Assembly: GCA_039707465.1 (NCBI GenBank)
Contig: CM077648.1
Span: 17,171,619-17,235,618 of the forward strand
Direction: 5' to 3'
Source: Rhabdophis nuchalis
Taxonomy: Eukaryota > Chordata > Lepidosauria > Squamata > Natricidae
DNA: 64,000 nucleotides
Shown here: piece by piece, positions 22,525-32,668 of the stretch
Layout of the letters: the number at the start of each line of letters is the position of its first letter
Position numbering within the stretch: position 1 is the first letter of the stretch
The notes under the pieces: model-generated
The model's database searches: none
The model's input: the letters and a program-made list of their open reading frames with translations, nothing else
Told to the model about the DNA's origin: nothing
Translations under genes and position numbers: made by a program

Positions 22525-22829
22525 TTTTCACACTTAAAACCATTGCCGCATCCCTTCCACTTGGCCACATGATCAAAATTCAGGCACTTAGCAACTGGTT
22601 CGTATTTATGATGGTTGCAGTGTCCTGGGGTCATGTGGTCACCTTTTGTGACCTTCCAACAAGCAAAGTCAATGGGGAATCCAGATTTACTTAATAACTA
22701 TGTTACTAACTTAACAACTGCACTGATTGACTTAACATCTGTGGCAAGAAAAGTCGTAAAATGGGGCAAAACAAATGTTTCATTTGGCAACAGAAATTTT
22801 GGGGTCAATTGTGGGCATAAATCAACCTG

Positions 22830-23450
22830 TACTTAGCTTCTGATTAGTATTATTTCCAACATTATTAGTACCTGTATTACTAGTAGATGAATAATGTTTT
22901 ATAACATACAATTGCTATCTTAAATTAACTAGGTGTTATTTTAATTTAATTGAACTCTGTGCTTATTATAGAGTTTAATTTCATACATTTAAGTCTTAAA
23001 CATTTTTATTTTTAGAGTCAGTACAGATATGAACATTTCTGTAAGGATGTTTGTGTGTGTTATTATCATTTAACATTATAAAATATGTTGTTTAGCTTAT
23101 TCCTAATTACCAGCCTGGTTTAATTTACAGGTGGCATTTTGTGACTTATTTCATAGTTTTGAGATTACAACTTTTAATTGGTCAAAGATAAATGTATATG
23201 ATTTATATGATTTTAAGAAAGGAGGAATAGAGGGAATATCATTTAGTCTTCCTGACTCAGACATTGAAAAAAATATCAAGGGAATTTTTGAATGTTTAAT
23301 TAGAAGAAGCAAATAAATCAGAAGCAAAATGATTTCCAATATAATTAAAGAACAGGGTTTTTAAAAGTCTATGTTTTTGAATAAATCTTACTTAAGACAG
23401 TATTCTGTAATTATAGCTCATCTGTGGTTTGGGTGTGGTTTATGGTTTAC
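22830..23450. other. Unassigned AT-rich sequence
   Basis: Holds a 61-codon open frame at 23131-23316 just after ttaatttacag. No family was recognised (see findings). Confidence 0.4.
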
Positions 23451-23791
23451 AGGGCTCAGTGGCTAAGACTCTGAGCGTGTTAATCAGAAAGGTTGTCAGT
23501 TCAGCAGTTCGAATCCCTAGTGTCGCGTAACGGAGTGAACTCCCATTACTTGTCCTATCTTATGCCAACCTATCAGTTCAAAAGCATGTAAAAATGCAAG
23601 TAGAAAAATAGGAACCACCTTTGGGGGGAAGGTAACAGTGTTCCGTGCACCTTCGGCGTTTAGTCATGCTGACCTCATGACCAAGGAAGCTTCTTCGGAT
23701 AACTCTGGTTCTTCGGCTTTGAAACAGAGATGAGCACCGCTCCCTAGAGTCGGGAACAACTAGCAGATATGTGTAAGGGAAACCTTTACCT
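23451..23791 (+). mobile_element. Sauria-type tRNA SINE, copy 2
   Basis: The A-box region is ggctcagtggctaagac and the B-box gttcgaatccc (23507-23517). The body includes gtaaaaatgcaagtagaaaa and ggctttgaaacagagatgag. It ends gtcgggaacaactagcag and gggaaacctttacc. Confidence 0.88.
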
Positions 23792-23927
23792 ATGGTTTAG
23801 GAGTACTATAAGAAAATAACACATTGGGAATAGAATGAGCTGGTATAGCTCTCTATTTTGACCTTAATTACTTTTCTGCATAGTTCTTATTCCTATAATG
23901 ATATAGGGGTATTAATATTGGACACTA

Positions 23928-24304
23928 AGAATGGCTGATCGAAGAAGAATTGATGCCTTTGAAATGTGATGCTGACGTAAATTATTGTGTATACCATGGA
24001 CAGCCAGAACAACCAACAGAGAGGTGCTGAATTGTATAAAACCAGGCACATCACAAGAAGCTAAAAATCACAAGACTATGTCTGATTTCTTTGGCCATGC
24101 AGTGCCTGCATTGGAGAAGGCAATGATGCTAGAGATGTTTAGTGGAAAACAAAGAAGGGCAAGGAAAGAATTTGTTGGCTTGATAACATCAAATCTGATA
24201 CAAAGTTGAACATCCAACAATTGAAAGAAGCTGCGCTTGAGAGATGCACTTGCCTATAGAGTCGCCAAGAATCGGACCTGACCAGATGATTAAAACAACA
24301 ACAA
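23928..24304 (+). mobile_element. BovB (RTE) LINE 3' end, copy 2
   Basis: Shows aagaattgatgcctttgaaa, ataccatggacagccagaac, ttctttggccatgc, gatgctagagatg and the end agtcgccaagaatcggacct plus AACAACAACAAA. This corresponds to the conserved C-terminal region of BovB ORF2 and its tail, with frameshifts. Confidence 0.82.
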
Positions 24305-24411
24305 ATATTTCTAATTTATCTTCTTTTTTATGATTTGAAATCAAAGTCCCAGCTCCCCCTGTAAAAGTGTCAATGCTTTTTATGTCTATAGGTCTATATA
24401 TTAGTGTTTTA

Positions 24412-24991
24412 TGTTCTGACCTAGGCTTGCCAAGAGCATGAAGCCAACTGCTTCTTCTGACAACCCCCCCTTTTATTAATTTACTTTGAATTCTGCTCAT
24501 TCGCATCCAGCAAAGTCTTTCAAGGGAAGATTTACAGTCATAGACCTTATCTGGCTTGGAGAGCTGCCAGGCCGATATCTGCAAAACTTGGCAAGGAGTC
24601 TCAGAGAGTCACAAGCCAATTAAGTGAACTAATTGTCTCCTGCAAACTCCACTCCCCTTTCACTCCTTTTTTATTTCCTCTGGGAGGGGCCATTCATCGT
24701 CCACCTATGGCCTTACTCCCAAGTTGACCCCTGTTCTTTAGCTGTTCCGTTTTCCTGGCAGCTCTACGCATGCACACACTGGGAAAAGGTTCCAGCTGTT
24801 TTTCTGCCTCACAGATGTCTGACTCTGAAGGCAGCTGATAGCTGGCATACAGCTCTGGCCTCCTTCTATCTCCAACACAGAGCCCTCATCAGCACCTTCC
24901 CCAGATTCCAGGACTGGCCCATGTTCCTCCCCAACCTCCTCACTGTTCCGAATTTGCTGCCAACTCCATTGGTCACTAGCAGGCCACAACA
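24412..24991 (+). mobile_element. Solo-LTR-like element, copy 1
   Basis: Begins tgttctgacctaggcttg and ends gcaggccacaaca, so it has the TG...CA form of LTRs. It aligns along nearly its whole length with 39582-40170 (shared ctgggaggggcc, cttactcccaagttga, actggcccatgttcctcccc). Flanks are tttta and cttta, an imperfect short TSD. No internal retroviral or gypsy coding region is adjacent. The parent family is unknown. Confidence 0.6.
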
Positions 24992-25860
24992 CTTTATATG
25001 TTTGAAAACAGACTAAAAAAAATGACTTCAAGAGATGATAATAGCAAGAAGGGACGGTATTTAATCTAATACGCAGCCTTTGAAATCAATCCTGTTGAAG
25101 CTATTCTCTCCCGCTAGAGATCCAATTGTGTATTTACCAAGATATTTTGCTTCTTGCTGTAATTATTGTTCTAGGTTTGACATGTACATTTTATTAGCGT
25201 ATATTCCAAAATTATATTCACAGCAGTCTTAATAATTATCGGCGTCCCTTTTGAGTACACTGAAACCAGCTTTTCTTTCTTCTCATTGATTTCCATTTGC
25301 CACAGTCTTATCAGTATTAAGTACTTTCCCTATGAGGAGTAACTTCATTGGATATGTTTTGCTTCGCTCGTTTTTTTTCTCAGGAATTGGACATCGTCAA
25401 GGGTGTTGTTGTTGTTTTTTCAATCGGCATACCAGTAAAAGCTTGTCAGAAGTCATCCACCGGTATCAAATCTTTTTAGCAATTGTTAGATTGCAACTTA
25501 CAAACATGGTGTTTTTCTTCAACAATTCCAATTAATTTTCATGAAGCCTGACGGGAAAGCTCCAGTGAAGTAGTGCCACAAAGCAAAAGCAGGGCAAGGC
25601 TTAGTGTTAATCTGAAGAAATGAGGAGTGTTTACATGCATATAAAAGAGAGCAAAGTCACTTCTGATGGTTGTTTCCACAAGGACCCTGGGTACCATGTA
25701 ACCACTTGGTTCTGCTCTGCAGCTCCCAGGAATCGAAAGAGCAGTTATGTCTGGATTCTTTCATCCTCACACTGCGTTCTGGTTTGCTTCAGTTCAAGTT
25801 TGTTAATTAAAGCATAAGTGCTGGTTTTGCCAGAGTTCAATTTGGATTGCGGGAATAACC
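24992..25860. other. Unassigned sequence
   Basis: No repeat or gene recognised; short ORFs lack motifs. Confidence 0.45.
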
Positions 25861-25861
25861 A

Positions 25862-26395
25862 GGTCCAAATCTTTACTTTTAAAAAAAAAAATAGTTTGTC
25901 AAACATGTACAAGATAACAGGTGTAAGTATAAACATGGACATGAACAAGGGAAACGAGTACAAATAAATGGGGGATAGTAGGACAGGGACGGTAGGCACG
26001 CTGGTGTGCTTATGCATCCCCCGCTTTACGGACCTCTTAGGAGTGGGGTCAGGTCCACGGTAGACAGTTTAAGGTTGAAGCTGTGAGGGTTAGAGGATGT
26101 AACAATGGAGTCAGGTAGAGCATTCCAGGCGTTGACCACTTTGTTTCTGAAGTCATATTTTCTGCAATCGAATTTGGAGCGGTTTACTTTGAGCTTGGCT
26201 TGCCCGTGTATTATTGAGGTTGAAGCTGAAGTAGTCGTTGACAGGTAGGATGCTGTAGCCGATAATTTTTTGTACTATGCTTAGGTCAGACCGTAGGTGG
26301 CGTAGTTCCAGGTTGTCCAAAATTTTGAGCCTGGTGGCATAAGGGATTCTATTGCGAGCAATATTTGCTCAAATTTATTGGTCTGTTGATTTATT
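25862..26395 (-). mobile_element. CR1-like LINE, C-terminal fragment
   Basis: Minus-strand translation gives RNRIPYATRLKILDNLELRH, SDLSIVQKIIGYSILPVN and then, after a frameshift, DFRNKVVNAWNALPDSIV. The last resembles the RNxVVxxWNxLP motif near the end of jockey-superfamily ORF2 proteins. The 3' end lies near the A-run at 25881-25891. Several frameshifts mark it as dead. Confidence 0.65.
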
Positions 26396-26905
26396 GATAT
26401 TGATCAATACTTGACTCTCGGTCGCTGTCAGTCCAGCCTTCTGCACAGGATTATTATTGTGAGAATAAAGATAAGGGAAATTCCCGGGAGTATTATTTTG
26501 AGTTCCCAAACAGAAAGTGAAATAAAAGTGGAATGAATGGCGAAACAAATCCCAAGCTTTTGAGTTACTGATGCATTGTCCCAGAATGGCAGTGTCAACT
26601 CTCCCAGGTTGATAGGAAACAGAACTAGAAGAATTGATTATATATTAATCTGCATTAACAGAATGTTGCAAGTCTGGCAGTGCAAGCTTCCCATCACTTC
26701 TTTTAACTGCTTGATCCATTAGGGTGGGTATTTTTCTCTGGCTGTTAAATCCCTGGAGGCTCCAGCCTCTCTTTTCTCATTATTTCCTAGGCAGCATCTT
26801 TCCCCCTCATTATCCAAGGTCATCCACACCACCTTGTTTATTTAAAGCATGAGTCATGTGCTCTCTGCAAAGCTTTGCCAAGTTACTGAGCAGCCCTGAC
26901 CAAAA
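26396..26905. other. Unassigned sequence
   Basis: Nothing recognised. Confidence 0.45.
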
Positions 26906-26910
26906 GCAAA

Positions 26911-26911
<1 letters not shown>

Positions 26912-26942
<31 letters not shown>
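26912..26942. repeat. (GT)n microsatellite
   Basis: Uninterrupted GT array. A shorter one lies at 27206-27226. Confidence 0.95.
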
Positions 26943-27330
26943 TGGTCTACTACATGGAAAAGGCAAGACAAAGGGGATAGAAAGACGTATAAATTGCAGC
27001 ATGATTTTGGAATCTTTTGTATAAACCCATCTATGTTACATGATTTTGAATAAAGCCATCCTATCATTAAGATATCGTCAATAAATGGAAACAGGGCGGT
27101 TCAGTCGGCCCCAGGTTCCTGATTAAGTCTTCCTCCTATCCCAACTCAGGATCAGTTCAGGTGGTGTGAATATTACCTCATAATGACATTTTAAGCAATT
27201 CATGTTGTGTGTGTGTGTGTGTGTGTCTATTATCATTACAATCATCATCTAGTGTTTTACAAAGCATTTTCAAAAATAAAGAGCAGAGTATCTCGACAGA
27301 CAAATAGATAGGTAAGCAGGCAGGCAGGTA

Positions 27331-27662
27331 GGCAGTGGCTCAGTGGCTAAGCCGCTGAGCTTGTCGATCAGAAAAGTCAGCAGTTCGGCGGTTTGAATCC
27401 CTAGTGCCACATAACGGAGTGAGCGCCCGTTACTTGTCCCAGCTTCTGCTAACCTAGCAGTTCGAAAGCATGTAAAAATGCAAGTAGAAAAATAGGGACC
27501 ATCTTTGGGAGGAAGGTAACAGTGATTCATGTGCCTTTGGCCACATGACCACAGAGACGTCTTCGGACAGTGCTGGCTCTTCGGCTTTGAAACGAAGATA
27601 AGCACTGCCCCCTACATCTGGGAACAACTAACATATATGAGCAAGGGGAACTTTTACCTTGG
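27331..27662 (+). mobile_element. Sauria-type tRNA SINE, copy 3
   Basis: A-box tggctcagtgg (27336-27346), a B-box-like ggtttgaatccc, body gtaaaaatgcaagtagaaaa and ggctttgaaacgaagataag, end gggaacaactaacatat and aacttttacctt. It carries a small internal deletion between gtgcctttgg and ccacatgacc. Confidence 0.86.
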
Positions 27663-27722
27663 TAGGTAGGTAGGTAGACAAACAGACGGACAGACAGATA
27701 GACTGATAGACAATAGAAAAAA

Positions 27723-27763
<41 letters not shown>

Positions 27764-27765
27764 CC
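27661..27765. repeat. (GGTA)n, (CAGA)n and (GT)n compound microsatellite
   Basis: GGTA units begin exactly at the SINE tail. ACAGACGG-type units and an uninterrupted GT array (27726-27762) follow. Confidence 0.92.
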
Positions 27766-28120
27766 AGAAAGAGAAATAGACACATGTCTAAATTGATTTT
27801 GTAATGGCACATTTATTTCATTTTTTTCTTGCAAAATATTATATTTTAATATAATAAACATTTTGTTATTTTGGCAACATTCACATTTTGACTCACATTT
27901 CTTTTCCAATAGCACAGCATTAATCTTTCTGGCTGGGTCAATCCACTCTGCTCTGCAGTCGTCATCCCCCCCAGTCTTTCCCTTCTCCATCAACCTCCAT
28001 TCTTCCAGTTCTTCCATGATAGTGGCTGTCAGTGCATTGTTAGTGAAGATCATTTGTCTTTGTATATATTTGGAAGCAAGGAAATCTATAGCTTGGGTTC
28101 TGGTCCCTCTTCAGGTTTCT
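27766..28120 (-). other. Unrecognised open frame
   Basis: On the minus strand an unbroken frame of about 100 codons covers non-repetitive sequence, with the methionine at 28053. It reads TIMEELEEWRLMEKGK, CRAEWIDPARKINAVLLEKK, then a Cys-rich CESKCECCQN, before entering the microsatellite. I do not recognise the family. No clear splice sites or promoter were identified. It could be an exon or 3' end of an unknown gene, a processed pseudogene, or a chance ORF. Confidence 0.25.
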
Positions 28121-28762
28121 TTGTAATTTGCTGTCCCTTGCAAAGCAGGTATTTCAACCCTTGCTAAAGAGATTATCCCAACAGCAGATTTTACAAGCAA
28201 AAACAGCAGTGACAACAGAAACTGAACTGTCTTTATAAGCAGAGACTAATGAGAAAACCATAGTGTAGCACAGTAATTGGAAATGTTCAGTCCATGTCAG
28301 AATCTGAACCACTAGAGCAGATAAAATAAAATTCTACTTTGTAGCTGGTTAAATGACCTGAACAAACCCAGTCCAGCAGTTGTTTTTAATTAAAGCTTTT
28401 TGTATTACCTTTCACCCTGATCTTTCTGTAGATGTGGATGAAAGAGGGAAGAGAAAAAAAGTGTGCAAGACAGGTGGAAATAGACTCGCCAGTTCAAAAG
28501 AGGATGCCAAGTAGTATGTTATATCAGGTTGGGGGGAAAATAAAAATATATATGAGGATTTTAGTATTCTTTCTGTATACAACACTACTTCTCAAACCCT
28601 TGAAACCCTTTTAATTATGCTTTAAATGTATTTAAAAGTGTTATTTATCCAAAGTTCTTGGTTTTCTTATGAGTCTCCCTAATGGTCCCAAGTCCTGCAT
28701 AATTGGGTGAAGTCTGATGACCTGAACTTAAAGTTACCAGGAACTAAGCATAGTCATCCCTC
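28121..28762. other. Unassigned sequence
   Basis: No recognised feature. Confidence 0.45.
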
Positions 28763-29133
28763 CATGAAGAATGGTTGCAGGAATGTCTAGTTTAATTAAA
28801 AGAAGGACCAGGGGAGACATGATAGCAGTGTTCCAATATCTCTGGGGTTGCCCCAAAGAAGAGGGAGTCAAGCTATTCTCCAAAGCACCTGAAGGCAGGA
28901 CAAGAAGCTAATCAAGGATAGACGCAACTTAGAATTAAGGAGAAATTTCCTGACAGTTAGAACAATTAATCAGTGAAACAATTTGCCTCCAGAAATTGTG
29001 AATTCTCCAATACTGGAAGTTTTTAAGAAGATGTTGAATAACCATTTGTCTGAAGTGGTGTAGAGTTTCCTGCCTAAGCAGGAGATTGGACTAGAAGACC
29101 TCCAAGGTCCCTTCCAATTCTGTTATTCTATTC
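28763..29133 (+). mobile_element. CR1 LINE 3' fragment
   Basis: Collinear with 3100-3480 of the first CR1: gaagaatggttgcaggaatg, aggaccaggggagacatgat, ggagaaatttcctgacagtt, ggactagaagacctccaagg and ccttccaattctg. Small deletions break the frame. Confidence 0.88.
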
Positions 29134-29435
29134 TTCCTTCTCTCTCCTTCCTCTTCCTATTTCTCCTCCTCTGCTTTTTTTTCTATAACAAAGATTTTAT
29201 TAATGAAAATAGAAAGAGGGGGGGAAATATTGCCCTCCTTTGTACATGTATTCCCTGCAGTCAAATTGTGTAGAAATAAAACTGTCAAATCATTTACTAT
29301 ACTGAATCACCCTGATTACAGCACAGTTGTGTATACATGAAAATTAAAGGATTTTGATATTTAGATCCTTTCCTGAATAGTGTTATTAAGCTTTAAAAGA
29401 TTCCCCCCCCCCAAAAAAAAACTATATACCTTTTT
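29134..29435. other. Unassigned sequence
   Basis: CT-rich start, then AT-rich; homopolymer C and A runs at 29403-29420. Confidence 0.5.
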
Positions 29436-29676
29436 AAAACAGAAAATAGTAGTGGAGCTAGCTTTACTTTAAATCACCTGTTATATATATATAAAGGCTG
29501 ATGTAATCAGGGAAAGCCGGTTAGTTCAAGGCATAGCAAGGCTTGCCTAATATGCTGGAAAGTGCCTTTTCAAATCCCAGTAGAAGAAGTATGGCCAGCT
29601 GAAGAAGGCTAAAAAGCCTGAAATAGATCTATCCTGGTCTCTTAATTATTAAATCAGCCCTTAAAAATCTAACACA

Positions 29677-29724
<48 letters not shown>

Positions 29725-29772
29725 AAACAGGTGATTTAAAGTAAAGCTAGCTCCACTACTATTTTCTGTTTT
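29436..29772. repeat. Inverted repeat with 47-bp perfect arms around a SINE-like segment
   Basis: Arms are 29436-29482 (starting aaaacagaaaatagtagtgg) and 29726-29772 (ending actattttctgtttt) and are exact complements. The 243-bp spacer contains a SINE-like segment (agccggttagttcaaggc at 29515, tttcaaatccc) with the phrase gaaatagatctatcctggtc, plus a CA array (29680-29720). TATATA runs flank both arms. Confidence 0.9.
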
Positions 29773-29792
29773 ATATATATATATATATATAT

Positions 29793-30220
29793 ATAATTGT
29801 TTTCACAATTTCCTGTAAGGGCCCCATTAAGGGGGGAGACATACTGTTTCCCTCTCTGCCTTTCGGCTTATCACCAGAGACCATCTAGACAGAGAACAAT
29901 GTTTAGTTATGTTGTGTAATTTTTTTTATAGATATGTGTGTTAGTTTTTATGTGCTGATCAATAAATTTAAATTTGAGAGACCAAGATAGATCTATTTCG
30001 AGCTTATTAGCTCTCATCAGTTGGCCACACTCCACTGGGATTCGAACCAGGGCTGCAATGCATCCAAGGCAGAAGCCTAGCAATTTAGCCAAACTGGTTC
30101 TACCCATTTCATCAGCTAAGACAGGAGTATTTAGTATAGATAATTGTTTTCACAACTTCCTGTAAGGGCCCCATTAAGGGAGGAGACATACTGTTTCCCT
30201 CTCTGCCTTTCGGCTCATCA
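29793..30220. repeat. 81-bp direct repeats flanking a SINE
   Basis: 29793-29873 and 30140-30220 are near-identical (gtaagggccccattaagg, catactgtttccctctctgc, tttcggct). They lie on either side of a minus-strand SINE. The arrangement suggests either a composite SINE with repeated modules or a local duplication. Confidence 0.85.
29940..30118 (-). mobile_element. tRNA-derived SINE (second family)
   Basis: On the minus strand, gggtagaaccagtttggctaa is followed by a B-box ggttcgaatccc (30039-30050) and then gagctaataagctcgaaata and gatctatcttggtctctc. The last phrase is shared with the segment at 29615-29640. It has no intact tRNA fold. Confidence 0.7.
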
Positions 30221-30523
30221 TCATCAATAAATTTATTGATCAGCACATAAAAATTGATCAGCACATAAAAACTAACACACACACACACACATATATATAT
30301 AGTCCTTCTCTGGTGATTTAAGCAGCAATATTCCCCATATCCCGAATATTTTCTCATTATGTTTGCAGTGGGGTGGGATGGGGGGGGGAGAGATCCTGGA
30401 TAGGATGAGCAAACAATACCAGGCAGGTATGCCAAGAGTATATACTCCTGGCAAAGCCTTCCCAAATGATGAATAGGCATTTGTACTGGGCCTTGGTGAT
30501 AAAAGAAGATAACAGAGACAAAA

Positions 30524-30643
30524 GAATGGAGTGGGAATGGAGATTTTACAGTATCCTCCCCCTGCCACGCCCACCAAGCCATGCCATGCCTACCAAACCA
30601 TGCCCACAGAACCGGTAGTAAAAAAAAATTGAATCCACTTCTG
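30524..30643. mobile_element. hAT MITE right end (52112 family), truncated
   Basis: Matches the end of the 52112-52502 element: gggaatggagattttacagt, ccacgcccaccaagcc, gaaccggtagtaaa and terminus ttgaatccacttctg. The left half is missing. Confidence 0.75.
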
Positions 30644-30911
30644 AAGCAAGACTCAAGTGTACTGGATGGTGGGTCTCTCACATTCTGTGGCATTTAACAT
30701 GCTACTAAGGAAGAGCTGAGGGAGTATTAATCACATTCAAGGCACATCTAAGTTAAAATCATTCAGATATCTGATTGTTGATTTTGCCGTGCGGAACAGA
30801 ATATCCAAGCCTACAGTCTGACTATATGACCTGGAAAACAGAAATGAACCAGGAGAATAACTTAAAAGTGTCTACCAATATAAAACACTTTTCTGGGTAA
30901 TGAAAATGTTC
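30644..30911. other. Unassigned sequence
   Basis: No recognised feature. Confidence 0.4.
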
Positions 30912-30984
30912 CCTTATACCAGCGTTTCTCAAATAGTGGGGCGTGCCCCCCCAGGGGGGCGCGAGGCTCCGTAAAGGGGGGCGC

Positions 30985-31685
30985 GTTTGATAGTCAGGAG
31001 CCGCACACCCAGAAAGGCCGATACTGCCGCCGCCGCCGTCTTGGCATCCCAGGCCCACTCCGCGGCGGCGGCAGCGGCAGCGGCTGTAGGTAAAGCCCGA
31101 AGGCGACTGAGAAAGGCGTCAGAACTGGACGAGGCAGAAAGCGGACGCGGGGATAAGGAAGGGGATGCGCTTCGGGCCAATCAGCGTGGAAAGGTGAGGT
31201 CGAAGGAGGAGGGGCCAGCCCCCTGGCAGAGCACGCAGCCAGGCGGCCGGGGCAGGCTAAGGCTAGTGATCGCGGCGGGCGGGGATGGGGGGCGGGGACG
31301 GGGACGCCAGGTTCCTTCGTCCGGGGGGTGGGTGAACGAGCGAACAAGCAAGCGCGGGCGGCCAAGGAAGCTTGCTGCAACAGCGCCCAACAACCTGCCT
31401 GCCCACCGCCTGCGGTTACTCGCTCGCTCACCTACCCACCGGACGAAGGAAGCTGGCGTCCGGTGGGTGAGCGAGCGAGTGAGTAACTGTGGCCGACTGG
31501 CCGGCGGGCGGGTAAGGAAAGTTGCGGCAGCGCCCAACAATCCGCTGGCTCGCTGGCCGCGGTTGCTCGCTCGCTTGCTCACCCATCGGACGCCAGGTTC
31601 CTTCGTCCGGTGGATGGGTGAGAGAGCGAGCGAGTAAATACAGCCAGCGGGCTGGCGGGCTGGTCAGGCTACTTCCAGGAGCCGA
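30985..31685. other. CpG-rich block inside the hAT element
   Basis: Dense in CG dinucleotides (gccgccgccgccgtc near 31026, gcggcggcggcagcggcag near 31060), in sharp contrast to the AT-rich surroundings. It would probably score as a CpG island. It is flanked by transposon termini, so it should not be taken as a host promoter without transcript evidence. Confidence 0.75.
31310..31640. repeat. 147-bp GC-rich minisatellite with palindromic cores
   Basis: cagcgcccaacaa occurs at 31381 and 31528, and gcggtt(a/g)ctcgctcgc at 31412 and 31559, giving a period of 147 bp. Each unit contains a palindrome pairing ggacg...cgtcc (31441-31459 and 31588-31607) with further gtgggtgagcg complements. A partial third unit starts near 31310. 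Confidence 0.85.
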
Positions 31686-31867
31686 GGAGGTTTGTGGGGG
31701 GGGGGGGAGACAGACAGACAGAGAGAGGCACAGACACACAGAGAGACAGGGAGGGAGGGGGGAACCAGAGAGTGACAGACACACACAGAGAGACAGAGAG
31801 TGGGAGGGAGGGAGAGAAAGATAGACAGAGACACAGAATGAGTGATTTAAGTGCCTGAATGCGAGAC

Positions 31868-31868
31868 A

Positions 31869-31912
<44 letters not shown>
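31868..31912. repeat. (CA)n microsatellite
   Basis: Uninterrupted CA array at the start of the purine-rich part of the hAT element. Confidence 0.95.
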
Positions 31913-31917
<5 letters not shown>

Positions 31918-31919
31918 AC

Positions 31920-32585
31920 AGATGGGCAAACAAAGGAGAGAGAGACAGAGAGAGAAAGAAAAAAAAGAAGGTGGGAGAGAAAGAAAGAAAGAGAAAGAAA
32001 GACAGACAGAGAGAAAAAGAGAAAAAAGAAAGAGAGACAGAAAGGAAAGAAAGAAAGAGAAAAAAGAGAGAAAGAAAAGAGACAGAAAGAAAGAGAAAGA
32101 AAGAGAGAGAGAAAGAAAGAAAGAGAAGGAGAGAGAAAGAGGGAAAGAAAGAAAGAGAGAGAGAGAGAAAGAGAAATAGGGAAAGAGAGGGGGGGAAAGA
32201 GGGAAAGAAAGAGAAAGAAAAAGAAAGAGGAAGAAAGAGAAAGAAAGAGAGAGAGAGAAAGAGAAAGAAAGAAAAAGAAAGTGGGAGAGAGAGAAAGAAA
32301 GACAGACAGAGAAAAAGAGAAAGAAAGAGACAAAGGAAAGAAAGAGAAAAAAAGAAAGAGAGAGAGGGAAAGAAAGAGACAGAAAGAGAGAGGGGGGGAG
32401 AGAGAAAGAGGGAAAGAAAGAAAGAGAAAGAAATAAAGAGAGAGAGAAAGAGGGAAAGAAAGAAAAAATGAAAGAAAGAAAGAGAGAGAAAGAGAAAGAA
32501 AGAGAGAAAGAAAGAGAAAGAGAAAGAAATAAAGAGAGAGAGAGAGAAAGAAAGAGGGAAGGAAAGAAAGAAAAAGAAAGAGAGA
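31920..32585. repeat. Polypurine (GA/GAAA)n tract
   Basis: Nearly pure A/G on the plus strand for over 650 bases, with purine-biased sequence starting near 31690. It gives rise to spurious Ser/Leu/Phe-rich frames on the minus strand and Lys/Glu/Arg-rich frames on the plus strand. Confidence 0.95.
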
Positions 32586-32668
32586 ACTTATGACCACAAT
32601 TAAGCCCAAAAGTTTGGTTGCTAACCAAGACCATTGTTAAGTGAGTTTCACATTTTCCAAATTGGCCA
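32586..32668. mobile_element. TIR element (aacttac family), fragment inside the hAT element
   Basis: cttatgaccacaattaagcc, ttggttgctaaccaagacc and ttgttaagtgagttt correspond to the end of the 47187-47555 copy. Confidence 0.65.

Larger units (their letters stand above)
22054..22829. mobile_element. TIR element (aacttac family), copy 3, interrupted
   Basis: The left part (22054-22137) runs from caggtcatttttgacttaca to acttatgaccattta. The right part (about 22525-22829) resumes at tttcacacttaaaaccattg and ends aaatcaacctg. Joined in order, the two halves match the uninterrupted copy at 47187-47555 (opposite strand). The gap holds a CR1 fragment. Confidence 0.8.

Noticed and set aside
30987..31637. 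216-codon frame and apparent CpG-island promoter or exon
   Set aside because: Lies inside hAT termini with perfect TSDs, is open on both strands because of GC-rich tandem units, and has no recognisable domain.
31851..32471. 206-codon Lys/Glu/Arg-rich frame that could pass as a coiled-coil protein
   Set aside because: Produced by GAAA/GAGA repeats inside a transposon.
31428..32634. Minus-strand frames of 393 and 321 codons rich in Ser, Leu and Phe
   Set aside because: They translate the polypurine tract and CA array; parallel long frames occur in the other frames, as expected for a simple repeat without stops.
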